Shown here piece after piece: positions 13,566-20,738 of a stretch of 22,502 bases of DNA; position 1 is the first letter of the stretch, and the number at the start of each line of letters is the position of its first letter. This stretch comes from Rhodoferax sp. UBA4409 (GTDB lineage: Bacteria; Pseudomonadota; Gammaproteobacteria; Burkholderiales; Burkholderiaceae_C). The DNA lies in contig DGQR01000077.1 in assembly GCA_002390825.1 (NCBI GenBank), forward strand, positions 1 to 22,502, read 5' to 3'. The notes under the pieces are model-generated. The model saw only the letters and a program-made list of their open reading frames with translations, was not told where the DNA came from and ran no database searches. The position numbers were made by a program, and so were the translations under genes.

Positions 13566-14519
13566 TTATTCCTGCTGCTCGAGGAAGCGCTGTGCATCAA
13601 GCGCAGCCATGCAACCGGTACCAGCGCTGGTGATGGCTTGGCGGTAGACATGGTCTTGTACGTCGCCGGCTGCAAACACGCCGGGAATACTGGTCTGGGT
13701 GGCAAAGCCCTTGAGGCCGCCATTGGTGACGATGTAGCCGTTCTCCAGAGTGAGCTGGCCCTGGAAGATGTCGGTATTCGGGGCATGGCCAATAGCGATG
13801 AAACAGCCTTTGAGGGTTAGGTCTTCCGTAGAGCCGTCACGCACGCTTTTCAGGCGAATGCCGGTCACGCCTGTGGAGTCGCCCAAAACCTCTTCCAGGG
13901 TTTGGAAGGTCTTCAACTCGATCTTGCCGGCAGCCACTTTGTCCATCAGCTTGTCCACGAGGATAGGCTCTGCCTTGAATTTGTCGCGACGGTGCACGAG
14001 GTACACCTTGCTGGCGATGTTGGAGAGGTAGAGCGCTTCTTCGACCGCGGTGTTACCGCCGCCGACCACGCAGCACACTTCATTGCGATAGAAAAAGCCG
14101 TCGCAGGTGGCGCAGCCGGATACGCCCCGGCCCATGAATGCGGATTCCGAGGGCAGGCCCAGGTATTTGGCAGATGCGCCGGTGGCAATGATCAGTGAGT
14201 CGCAGGTGTAGCTGTCGGTGTCACCTTTCAGTGTGAAGGGGCGCTTGCTCAAGTCGACTGCATTGATGTGGTCAAAAATGATTTCTGTTTTGAAGCGCTC
14301 TGCGTGCTCTTGGAAGCGCTGCATCAGTTCGGGGCCCTGAACGCCGTTCACATCGGCGGGCCAGTTGTCGACTTCGGTGGTAGTCATGAGCTGGCCGCCT
14401 TGGGCGATGCCGGTCACCAGGACGGGGTTGAGGTTGGCCCGAGCGGCATAAACCGCTGCGGTGTAGCCTGCAGGACCGGATCCGAGGATCAAAACCTTGG
14501 CGTGCTTGGAATTAGACAT
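13566..14519 (-). CDS. trxB: Thioredoxin reductase (NADPH)
   Basis: TrxB uses NADPH and FAD to reduce thioredoxin in the cytoplasm. The 317-residue product has the FAD motif GSGPAG (13-18), the redox-active CATC (Cys136 and Cys139), the NADPH motif GGGNTA (153-158) with VHRRDKFKAE, and the C-terminal FAD motif GVFAAGDVQD. The length is normal. The ATG at 14519 fits the family start. It is divergent from the Crp/Fnr gene across 156 bp containing inverted repeats. Its place beside ftsK, lolA and rarA matches the order seen in E. coli. Confidence 0.97.
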   Translation of the reverse strand: MSNSKHAKVLILGSGPAGYTAAVYAARANLNPVLVTGIAQGGQLMTTTEVDNWPADVNGVQGPELMQRFQEHAERFKTEIIFDHINAVDLSKRPFTLKGDTDSYTCDSLIIATGASAKYLGLPSESAFMGRGVSGCATCDGFFYRNEVCCVVGGGNTAVEEALYLSNIASKVYLVHRRDKFKAEPILVDKLMDKVAAGKIELKTFQTLEEVLGDSTGVTGIRLKSVRDGSTEDLTLKGCFIAIGHAPNTDIFQGQLTLENGYIVTNGGLKGFATQTSIPGVFAAGDVQDHVYRQAITSAGTGCMAALDAQRFLEQQE

Positions 14520-14547
14520 GTTGTAACCTTCTTCGACGAAAATCAGA

Positions 14548-14595
14548 GATCGAGCCGTGTACAGTTCGATCGGACCGCAACCTCATGGGGTTGCG
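14548..14595. promoter_or_regulatory. Inverted repeats between trxB and the Crp/Fnr gene
   Basis: GATCGA (14548-14553) and TCGATC (14566-14571) form a perfect inverted repeat with a 12-base spacer. Immediately right, CGCAACC (14576-14582) pairs with GGTTGCG (14589-14595). They lie in the divergent promoter region and could be an operator for either gene. The regulator is unknown. Confidence 0.3.
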
Positions 14596-14675
14596 CTTGC
14601 GGGTTCTTCTGGGCATTTCAAAGCCCGACCCCCGATTGTAGGAAATCGCATAAAAGCAAGCAGGAGCGCTTATCA

Positions 14676-15350
14676 ATGGCAATGTTGAGTAACCAGGATT
14701 TAATCCGCCGAGTCCCTCTTTTCGCCAATTTGACCCTGGAGCAGGTAGAAGACTTGGCTGGCAATGTCACCAAGCGCAAGATCAAGAAAGGGGAGGATGT
14801 GGTGCAGCAGGGCGAAATCTCGAACGCCCTCTACCTGATCCTTTCTGGCCGAGCCCATGTCGTGAAAACCGACAGCAAAGGCAAAGAAGTCATCCTCGCG
14901 ACCTTGAAGGCCGGAGACTACATTGGCGAGATGAGCTTGATTGACAACGAAGCCCACTCCGCTACGGTTCAAGCAGATACGCAAATGGATGTGCTGTTGC
15001 TGGGGCGCGAAGACTTCACCCGCGCAGTTAATGCCAACATCACCATCATGGCGGCTGTTATGCGGGGGCTTGTCCAGCGCCTGCGCACCGCCGATCAAAA
15101 AATTGTTTCATTGGCCCTGATGGGTGTGTACGGGCGTGTGGCCAACGTGTTGCTGGACATGGCCGAGACGGTAGATAAGGGTGAAATGCTGATCCGCGAA
15201 AAAGTGTCGCGCTCGGACCTTTCCAAAATGGTGGGCGCCTCCCGCGAGATGGTCAGCCGCGTGATGAAAGACTTCGAGGACCAAGGCTTTATCAAAACCA
15301 ACAAGGACGGTGGTATCCGGGTGTGGGAGCGTCGCTCCAAACCCCGCTGA
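14676..15350 (+). CDS. Crp/Fnr-family transcriptional regulator
   Basis: This 224-residue regulator has an N-terminal cyclic-nucleotide-binding-like beta roll (about 15-125; GDYIGEMSLIDNEAHSATVQA resembles the phosphate-binding cassette but lacks its usual Arg) and a C-terminal helix-turn-helix (about 165-205). The recognition helix SREMVSRVMKDFEDQG resembles Crp's, suggesting a TGTGA-like half-site. No N-terminal Cys cluster is seen, so it is not an Fnr-type oxygen sensor. AGGAG lies nine bases before the ATG at 14676; the frame is open further upstream but without homology. It occupies the place held by lrp in E. coli, between trxB and ftsK, and probably heads the operon that follows. The ligand is unknown. 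Confidence 0.92.
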   Translation: MAMLSNQDLIRRVPLFANLTLEQVEDLAGNVTKRKIKKGEDVVQQGEISNALYLILSGRAHVVKTDSKGKEVILATLKAGDYIGEMSLIDNEAHSATVQADTQMDVLLLGREDFTRAVNANITIMAAVMRGLVQRLRTADQKIVSLALMGVYGRVANVLLDMAETVDKGEMLIREKVSRSDLSKMVGASREMVSRVMKDFEDQGFIKTNKDGGIRVWERRSKPR

Positions 15351-15392
15351 TCTACAGCGTCTGCGCAGCCGGATCGGGCTGCGTGTCTGCAC

Positions 15393-17720
15393 ATGACCTA
15401 TTCATTACACACACTTCATTCCCCGACACGTAAAAAGGTTCAAGAGCCCCCCGCGGGTGTGAGTCGCTTTGCGAGCGAAATTGCACTGGTGGTGGGCTTT
15501 GTGCTGTTGGCCTTGTGGCTGATCGCGCTGTTCAGCCATTCTGCGCAGGACGCTGCCTGGTCCACCTCGGGCTCGGGCGCGCCGACCAAGAACCATGTGG
15601 GGCGTTTGGGTGCCCTGTGGTCAGACCTGAGCTATTTCCTTTTTGGTTTCTCGGTGTGGTGGTGTGTTGCCGCTGCGGCCCGAGGGTGGTTGTCTCTGTT
15701 GGCTCAGCGATTGCGTGGAGATGGTCCGCAAGAGCCCGTGGCAGTGGGGCCGGTGAATCGCCGTTGGTTGTTCTGGTGTGGCTTGGCGCTGTTGATGTGT
15801 TCCAGCACCTCGCTCGAGTGGGCGCGCCTGTACCGCTTGGAGTTGATGCTCCCGGGAGCCAGTGGCGGTGCCATGGGTCAGTTGATCGGGCCGTGGAGCG
15901 TGCGTTGGATGGGGTTTGCCGGGTCAGGTTTGGTGGCAATCGTGCTCGGCTTGGTCGGTGTGTCGATGGTGTTCAATTTTTCGTGGCCGCGGGTCGCGGA
16001 GCGCATCGGTGCCTTTTTGTACTCCTTGCTAGAGAGTCGCCGCGAGAAGAAAGAGGAAGCCCAAGATCGTGAATTGGGCCAATTGGCGGTTCGCGAGCGT
16101 GAAGAGGTTTTCCTCGAGGAGCGTGAGGAGACGGTGGTCTATCAAGCTCCTGCCCCGGTCGTGATTGAGCCTGTGCTAGTGGAGCTGCCGCCTAGTGTGC
16201 GGGTTGCCAAGGAGCGGCAAAAGCCTTTGTTCACCGAGATGCCCGATAGCAAATTGCCCCAAGTGGCACTGCTGGATGACCCGCAAGTGCGGCAGGAAAC
16301 GGTGTCTCCCGAAACGCTGGAAATGACCAGCCGCATGATCGAGAAAAAGTTGAAAGACTTTGGCGTCGAAGTGCGTGTGGTGCTGGCCCAGCCGGGGCCG
16401 GTCATTACCCGGTACGAGATCGAACCCGCTACCGGGGTGAAGGGCTCGCAGATCGTGGGCTTGGCGAAAGACTTGGCGCGGAGCTTGAGCTTGGTTTCCA
16501 TCCGGGTGGTGGAGACTATTCCGGGCAAAAACTACATGGCGCTGGAGTTGCCCAATGCCAAGCGCCAAAGCATCCGCCTCTCCGAGATTCTGGGTTCGCA
16601 GGTCTACAACGAAGCCAAGTCCATGCTCACCATGGGCTTGGGCAAAGACATCATCGGCAACCCTATCGTGGCCGATCTCGCCAAGATGCCGCACGTGCTG
16701 GTGGCGGGTACCACGGGCTCCGGCAAGTCGGTGGGTATCAACGCCATGATCCTCTCACTGCTCTACAAGGCCGAGGCCCGTGACGTGCGCCTGCTGATGA
16801 TCGACCCCAAGATGTTGGAAATGTCGGTCTACGAAGGCATCCCGCATTTGTTAGCCCCCGTGGTTACCGACATGAAGCAGGCTGCACACGGCCTGAACTG
16901 GTGCGTGGCCGAGATGGAAAAGCGCTACAAGCTCATGAGCAAAATGGGTGTGCGTAACCTGGCTGGGTACAACGTCAAGATCGACGAGGCCAAAGCTAAA
17001 GGCGAGTTTATTTACAACCCCTTTAGCCTTACGCCAGAGAGCCCTGAGCCCTTGCAGCGCTTGCCGCACATCGTGGTCATCATCGATGAGCTGGCGGACT
17101 TGATGATGGTGGTGGGTAAGAAGATTGAAGAGTTGATTGCGCGGCTGGCCCAGAAGGCGCGAGCGGCTGGCATCCACTTGATTTTGGCCACTCAGCGCCC
17201 CAGCGTGGACGTGATTACCGGGTTGATCAAGGCCAACATTCCGACGCGGATCGCGTTCTCGGTGGGCTCCAAGATCGACAGCCGCACCATCCTGGACCAG
17301 ATGGGGGCAGAGGCTCTGTTGGGTATGGGTGACATGCTCTATATGGCCAGTGGAACCGGGTTCCCGGTGCGGGTGCATGGCGCGTTTGTGAGTGACGACG
17401 AGGTGCACCGCGTAGTGAGCTATCTCAAGAGCCAGGGTGAGCCAGACTACATCGAGGGCGTGCTCGAAGGTGGCACGGTCGATGGAGAGGACGGCCCCGG
17501 CGGTGAAGAGGGCGGCGGCGAAAAAGACCCGATGTACGACCAGGCGGTTGAGGTGGTCCTCAAGAACCGCAAGGCCAGTATCTCGCTGGTACAGCGTCAC
17601 CTCAAAATTGGCTATAACCGCGCAGCCCGGCTTGTGGAAGACATGGAAAAAGCAGGGCTGGTCAGTGCCATGAGCGGTAGCGGCCAGCGCGAGATTCTGG
17701 TGCCGAGTCGCAATGAATAA
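15393..17720 (+). CDS. ftsK: DNA translocase FtsK
   Basis: FtsK anchors at the division septum and pumps chromosomal DNA during segregation and dimer resolution. The 775-residue protein has four N-terminal membrane segments (about 28-48, 78-100, 124-140 and 172-196), a short charged linker (about 210-310), the alpha/beta motor with Walker A GTTGSGKS (439-446) and Walker B VVIIDELADLM, and a C-terminal winged-helix gamma domain (about 703-775) for KOPS recognition. The linker is much shorter than in E. coli (1329 residues overall), as is common outside enterics. The ATG at 15393 lacks a Shine-Dalgarno sequence; a hairpin, CGCAGCC-N6-GGCTGCG (15364-15383), sits directly before it. lolA begins at or just after its stop codon. 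Confidence 0.97.
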   Translation: MTYSLHTLHSPTRKKVQEPPAGVSRFASEIALVVGFVLLALWLIALFSHSAQDAAWSTSGSGAPTKNHVGRLGALWSDLSYFLFGFSVWWCVAAAARGWLSLLAQRLRGDGPQEPVAVGPVNRRWLFWCGLALLMCSSTSLEWARLYRLELMLPGASGGAMGQLIGPWSVRWMGFAGSGLVAIVLGLVGVSMVFNFSWPRVAERIGAFLYSLLESRREKKEEAQDRELGQLAVREREEVFLEEREETVVYQAPAPVVIEPVLVELPPSVRVAKERQKPLFTEMPDSKLPQVALLDDPQVRQETVSPETLEMTSRMIEKKLKDFGVEVRVVLAQPGPVITRYEIEPATGVKGSQIVGLAKDLARSLSLVSIRVVETIPGKNYMALELPNAKRQSIRLSEILGSQVYNEAKSMLTMGLGKDIIGNPIVADLAKMPHVLVAGTTGSGKSVGINAMILSLLYKAEARDVRLLMIDPKMLEMSVYEGIPHLLAPVVTDMKQAAHGLNWCVAEMEKRYKLMSKMGVRNLAGYNVKIDEAKAKGEFIYNPFSLTPESPEPLQRLPHIVVIIDELADLMMVVGKKIEELIARLAQKARAAGIHLILATQRPSVDVITGLIKANIPTRIAFSVGSKIDSRTILDQMGAEALLGMGDMLYMASGTGFPVRVHGAFVSDDEVHRVVSYLKSQGEPDYIEGVLEGGTVDGEDGPGGEEGGGEKDPMYDQAVEVVLKNRKASISLVQRHLKIGYNRAARLVEDMEKAGLVSAMSGSGQREILVPSRNE

Positions 17721-17727
17721 GGTGAAT

Positions 17728-18357
17728 ATGAAGCGTTTTGCTACATTTTTAATAGCTACTTGCGCAGTATCTGCGTGGGCTAGCGGCATGAATGACTTGG
17801 AATCCTTTGTGCGCAATGTCAAATCGGGCAAGGCGGATTTCACGCAGGTGGTCACGGCACCGCCCCGGGATGGTCAAGTGGCGCGCAGCAAAACCTCCAG
17901 CGGGACGTTTGAGTTCGCGCGCCCTGGGCGTTTCAAATTCACTTACAAGAAGCCGTTTGAACAACTGATCGTGGCCGATGGGCAAACGGTGTGGCTGTAC
18001 GACGTGGACCTGAACCAAGTCACTGCCCGCAAGCAAGCGCAGGCCTTGGGCTCCACGCCCGCGGCCTTGATTGCATCATCGGCAGACATCAAGGCGCTGC
18101 AAAACGACTTCAACCTCGCAGACGCCGCAGACCAGGATGGCTTGCAATGGGTATTGGGATCTCCCAAAGCCAAAGACAACCAGCTGCAGTCGGTGCGGGT
18201 GGGCTTTCGCCAAAACCAACTGGAAAAACTTGAAATAGTCGACACTTTCGGCCAAAAGTCAGTCATCACTTTCAGCGGATTCCAGACCAACGCCGTTATA
18301 AATCCCGAACTGTTTCAGTTCAAGCCGCCCGCAGGGGCGGATGTCGTCCGCCAGTAG
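17728..18357 (+). CDS. lolA: Outer-membrane lipoprotein carrier protein LolA
   Basis: LolA ferries lipoproteins across the periplasm from the LolCDE complex to LolB. The 209-residue product has a signal peptide (residues 1-18, probable cleavage after SAWA or one residue later). The mature domain matches LolA: SGTFEFARPGRFKFTYKKPFEQLIVADGQTVWLYD and the C-terminal PPAGADVVRQ. AAGGTGA precedes the ATG at 17728. An ATG at 17713 in the same frame, overlapping ftsK, would add five residues but has no ribosome-binding site. Residues 4-20 are encoded by a copy of the dispersed repeat, so the signal peptide's hydrophobic core and cleavage site are repeat-derived. Confidence 0.95.
   Translation: MKRFATFLIATCAVSAWASGMNDLESFVRNVKSGKADFTQVVTAPPRDGQVARSKTSSGTFEFARPGRFKFTYKKPFEQLIVADGQTVWLYDVDLNQVTARKQAQALGSTPAALIASSADIKALQNDFNLADAADQDGLQWVLGSPKAKDNQLQSVRVGFRQNQLEKLEIVDTFGQKSVITFSGFQTNAVINPELFQFKPPAGADVVRQ
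17738..17787 (+). repeat. Dispersed repeat copy R4, inside the lolA signal-peptide codons
   Basis: TTGCTAC (17738-17744), 8 bases, TAGC (17753-17756), 5 bases, GCGC (17762-17765), 13 bases, GCTAGCGGC (17779-17787). Order and spacing match R1-R3 exactly. It is read in frame as LolA residues 4-20. Confidence 0.75.
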
Positions 18358-18383
18358 GCGGAATCACTATCGGGAGCACAGGT

Positions 18384-19193
18384 ATGAATACGGAAGTTAT
18401 TTGGAATTTTTTAAGCACCCAAGGCGCGGACTTCGGTTTGAAGCTCATGGGCGCGCTGGCCGCCTGGATTATTGGCCGCTGGCTGATCAGCATGGCGCTG
18501 CGCCTCTTAGGTGCGGGTTTGCAGCGTGGCGGGAAAGTGGATCAGACACTGGCCAACTACCTGACCTCCATCATTTCGGTGTTGCTCAACATCGTTCTGA
18601 TTCTCGCGATTCTTGATATCTTTGGTGTCAAAACGACCTCCTTTGCTGCGCTACTCGCAGGCGCAGGCCTCGCGATCGGTACCGCATGGGGCGGCTTGCT
18701 GACCCACTTTGCGGCTGGCGTGTTTATGCAAGTCCTTCGCCCCTACAAAGTGGGCGATTTCGTCACGGCCGGTGGTATCACGGGTACGGTGAAAGAGTTG
18801 GGCCTTTTCGGGACCACGCTGATCACGCCTGACAACGTGATCACCATCGTCGGAAACAACACCGTGTTTTCCGGTTCCATTCAAAACTTCAGCGTGCTGC
18901 CGCATCGCCGGGTGGATTGCCTGGCCAAGGTTGCCAACGGTGTGAATGTGCAGGACGCCATTGCCCGCTTGCGCACCGCCGTGGCGGCGATTCCCAATGT
19001 GGCCACTTCGCCAGCGCCGGATATCGAAATTCTGCAGTTCACCCCCGAAGGTCCTCTGCTGTGCGTGCGCCCTTACACCCATACAGACCACTACTGGCAG
19101 GTGTACTTTGACACGCACAAAGCGGTCGTTGAGACATTTGGTGCTGCTGGCTACCCGGTGCCCGAAACACCCGTTGCACATCGCAACTTGTAA
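18384..19193 (+). CDS. Small-conductance mechanosensitive channel (MscS family)
   Basis: This 269-residue inner-membrane channel opens under membrane tension to release osmolytes after hypo-osmotic shock. Three membrane segments are visible (about 18-42, 58-80 and 85-115). The pore helix carries the Gly/Ala-rich stretch LAGAGLAIGTAWGGLLTHFAAG, then VLRPYKVGDFV, matching the MscS core. The cytoplasmic beta and alpha/beta domains follow to FGAAGYPVPETP. The length is close to E. coli MscS (286). GGGAG precedes the ATG. It sits 26 bases after lolA and 25 before rarA, in the same probable operon; this gene is not part of the E. coli arrangement. Confidence 0.94.
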   Translation: MNTEVIWNFLSTQGADFGLKLMGALAAWIIGRWLISMALRLLGAGLQRGGKVDQTLANYLTSIISVLLNIVLILAILDIFGVKTTSFAALLAGAGLAIGTAWGGLLTHFAAGVFMQVLRPYKVGDFVTAGGITGTVKELGLFGTTLITPDNVITIVGNNTVFSGSIQNFSVLPHRRVDCLAKVANGVNVQDAIARLRTAVAAIPNVATSPAPDIEILQFTPEGPLLCVRPYTHTDHYWQVYFDTHKAVVETFGAAGYPVPETPVAHRNL

Positions 19194-19218
19194 TCTGTGA
19201 GAGGGCCTGCGCGGCACT

Positions 19219-20514
19219 GTGGCGACATCAACCAACAAGCACCAGCCGCTGGCTGAGTTACTCCGCCCCAGAACACTGGGGCAGGTGATCGGCCAGCAGC
19301 ATGTGCTGGGCGAGGGCATGGCTCTGCGCCTTGCGTTTGAGTCAGGCCAGCCGCACAGTTGCATTTTGTGGGGCCCGCCGGGTGTGGGCAAAACCACGAT
19401 TGCGCGCCTCATGGCCGATGCATTCGACGCCCAGTTCATCACCATCAGTGCGGTTCTGGGCGGCATCAAAGAAATTCGTGAGGCAGTAGACCAAGCCATC
19501 CTGGCCCGCGACGGGCTGGAGCAGCGCAGAACCATTGTCTTTGTCGACGAGGTGCATCGCTTCAACAAGAGCCAGCAGGATGCGTTTTTGCCCCATGTCG
19601 AGAGTGGCTTGTTCACCTTCATTGGCGCGACGACCGAGAACCCTTCGTTCGAGGTGAATTCCGCGCTGTTGTCTCGTGCCGCGGTCTATGTATTGCAGCC
19701 CCTAGATACCAGTAGTTTGAAGGAAATAGTGGAGCGGGCGCAGATGCAGAAAGCGCTTCCTGCTATTGAAAGCATAGCAATTGACCGCCTGATTGCCTAT
19801 GCCGACGGCGATGCTCGGCGCTTGCTCAATACCCTGGAGACCTTGGGTGTAGCAGCACGGCAAGAGCAGATGACAGACATCACCGATGCTTGGTTGTTGA
19901 AGGTGCTAGGTGAGCGTATGCGCCGCTACGACAAAGGCGGCGAGCAGTTTTACGACACCATTTCGGCGTTGCACAAAAGCGTGCGGGGCTCAGATCCCAA
20001 TGCTGCTTTATATTGGTTTACCCGGATGTTGGACGGCGGTGCTGAGCCCCGTTACCTGGCGCGCCGTTTTATCCGGATGGCGGCCGAAGATATCGGCCTG
20101 GCAGACCCCCGCGCTTTGCGCATGGCGCTGGATGCGGCAGATGTCTATGAGCGGCTGGGTAGTCCGGAAGGTGAGTTGGCCTTAGCCGAGTGCGTGGTTT
20201 ATTTGGCTGTCGCCCCTAAAAGCAATGCGGTCTACAAGGCGTTTAACGAGGCCAAGGCCTTCGTCAAAAAAGACGGAACACGTCCTGTACCCCTGCATTT
20301 GCGCAATGCCCCCACCAAGCTGATGAAGGAGCTGGATTACGGCAAGGGCTATCGCTATGCCCACGACGAAGAGGGTGGTTTCGCCGCAGGTGAGCGTTAT
20401 TTGCCGGAGGGTATGCCGGAAACCGAGTTCTACCGCCCCGTAGAGCGCGGTTTGGAGATCCGGATTGCTGAGAAGTTGCGCGATCTGAAAGCGCGCAATC
20501 AGAAGAAAAGCTAA
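19219..20514 (+). CDS. rarA: Replication-associated recombination protein A (MgsA/RarA AAA+ ATPase)
   Basis: RarA is an AAA+ ATPase acting at stalled replication forks and interacting with SSB. The 431-residue product has Walker A GPPGVGKT (52-59), Walker B VFVDEVHRF (107-115), sensor 1 GATTENPSFE, the SRA arginine-finger region (152-154) and the C-terminal tetramerisation domain (from LHKSVRGSDPNAALYW). The start is GTG at 19219, with GAGAGGG about 13 bases upstream; no ATG fits better. Residues ~171-187 (ERAQMQKALPAIESIA) coincide with a degenerate, reversed copy of the dispersed repeat, without breaking the frame. It ends the crp/fnr-ftsK-lolA-mscS-rarA unit; serS, the usual next gene in enterics, is absent. 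Confidence 0.95.
   Translation: MATSTNKHQPLAELLRPRTLGQVIGQQHVLGEGMALRLAFESGQPHSCILWGPPGVGKTTIARLMADAFDAQFITISAVLGGIKEIREAVDQAILARDGLEQRRTIVFVDEVHRFNKSQQDAFLPHVESGLFTFIGATTENPSFEVNSALLSRAAVYVLQPLDTSSLKEIVERAQMQKALPAIESIAIDRLIAYADGDARRLLNTLETLGVAARQEQMTDITDAWLLKVLGERMRRYDKGGEQFYDTISALHKSVRGSDPNAALYWFTRMLDGGAEPRYLARRFIRMAAEDIGLADPRALRMALDAADVYERLGSPEGELALAECVVYLAVAPKSNAVYKAFNEAKAFVKKDGTRPVPLHLRNAPTKLMKELDYGKGYRYAHDEEGGFAAGERYLPEGMPETEFYRPVERGLEIRIAEKLRDLKARNQKKS
19731..19780 (-). repeat. Degenerate reversed repeat copy R5 inside rarA
   Basis: On the - strand: TTGCTAT (19780-19774), 8 bases, TAGC (19765-19762), 5 bases, GCGC (19756-19753), 13 bases, then GCCCGCTCC where other copies have GCTAGAGGC. 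The first three blocks and spacings match exactly; the last is decayed. Confidence 0.45.
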
Positions 20515-20607
20515 TAGTGCATGAAATAGGCCACGAGTTGCCGAATCTGCATAGTTCTCAAGGGTAAACCCACCCTGCACCCCCAAGACCCATTCGCCCG
20601 ACCTCGC

Positions 20608-20613
20608 TAGAAT
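20608..20613 (+). promoter_or_regulatory. Possible sigma-70 -10 box upstream of livH
   Basis: TAGAAT at 20608-20613 has the form common in betaproteobacterial promoters, but the -35 position (around 20585-20590) reads AAGACC, a poor match. Confidence 0.3.
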
Positions 20614-20654
20614 CGCGGATCTGCTTTTGGCCTGCACCGCCAGTGAACCTGACG

Positions 20655-20670
20655 TGGCAGGCTTATTGCT
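20655..20670 (+). promoter_or_regulatory. Candidate sigma-54 (-24/-12) promoter of livHM
   Basis: TGGCAG-GCTTA-TTGCT matches the sigma-54 consensus TGGCAC-N5-TTGCW with one substitution, and the invariant GG (20656-20657) and GC (20668-20669) are exactly 12 bp apart. A transcript would start near 20681, 58 bases before livH. TGCACC, an NtrC half-site-like sequence, occurs at 20576 and 20633. A perfect 14-base palindrome (20698-20711) lies in the leader. Confidence 0.5.
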
Positions 20671-20738
20671 TTCGATGGTCTAACGCCACCAGTGTTGACG
20701 GCCATGGCCGTTCGCATATCAGAACAACGGAGTTTTTT

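Noticed and set aside
13554..13566. AGCCC-TAA-GGGCT hairpin at the trxB stop as terminator
   Set aside because: The stem has five pairs with a three-base loop and no T-run follows on the trxB strand.
17713..17727. Upstream ATG start for lolA overlapping ftsK
   Set aside because: No ribosome-binding site precedes it, whereas AAGGTGA precedes the ATG at 17728. It cannot be excluded, but adds only five residues.
20560..20580. AGGGT/ACCCT inverted repeat as rarA terminator
   Set aside because: The five-pair stem has no following T-run, so an intrinsic terminator is not supported.
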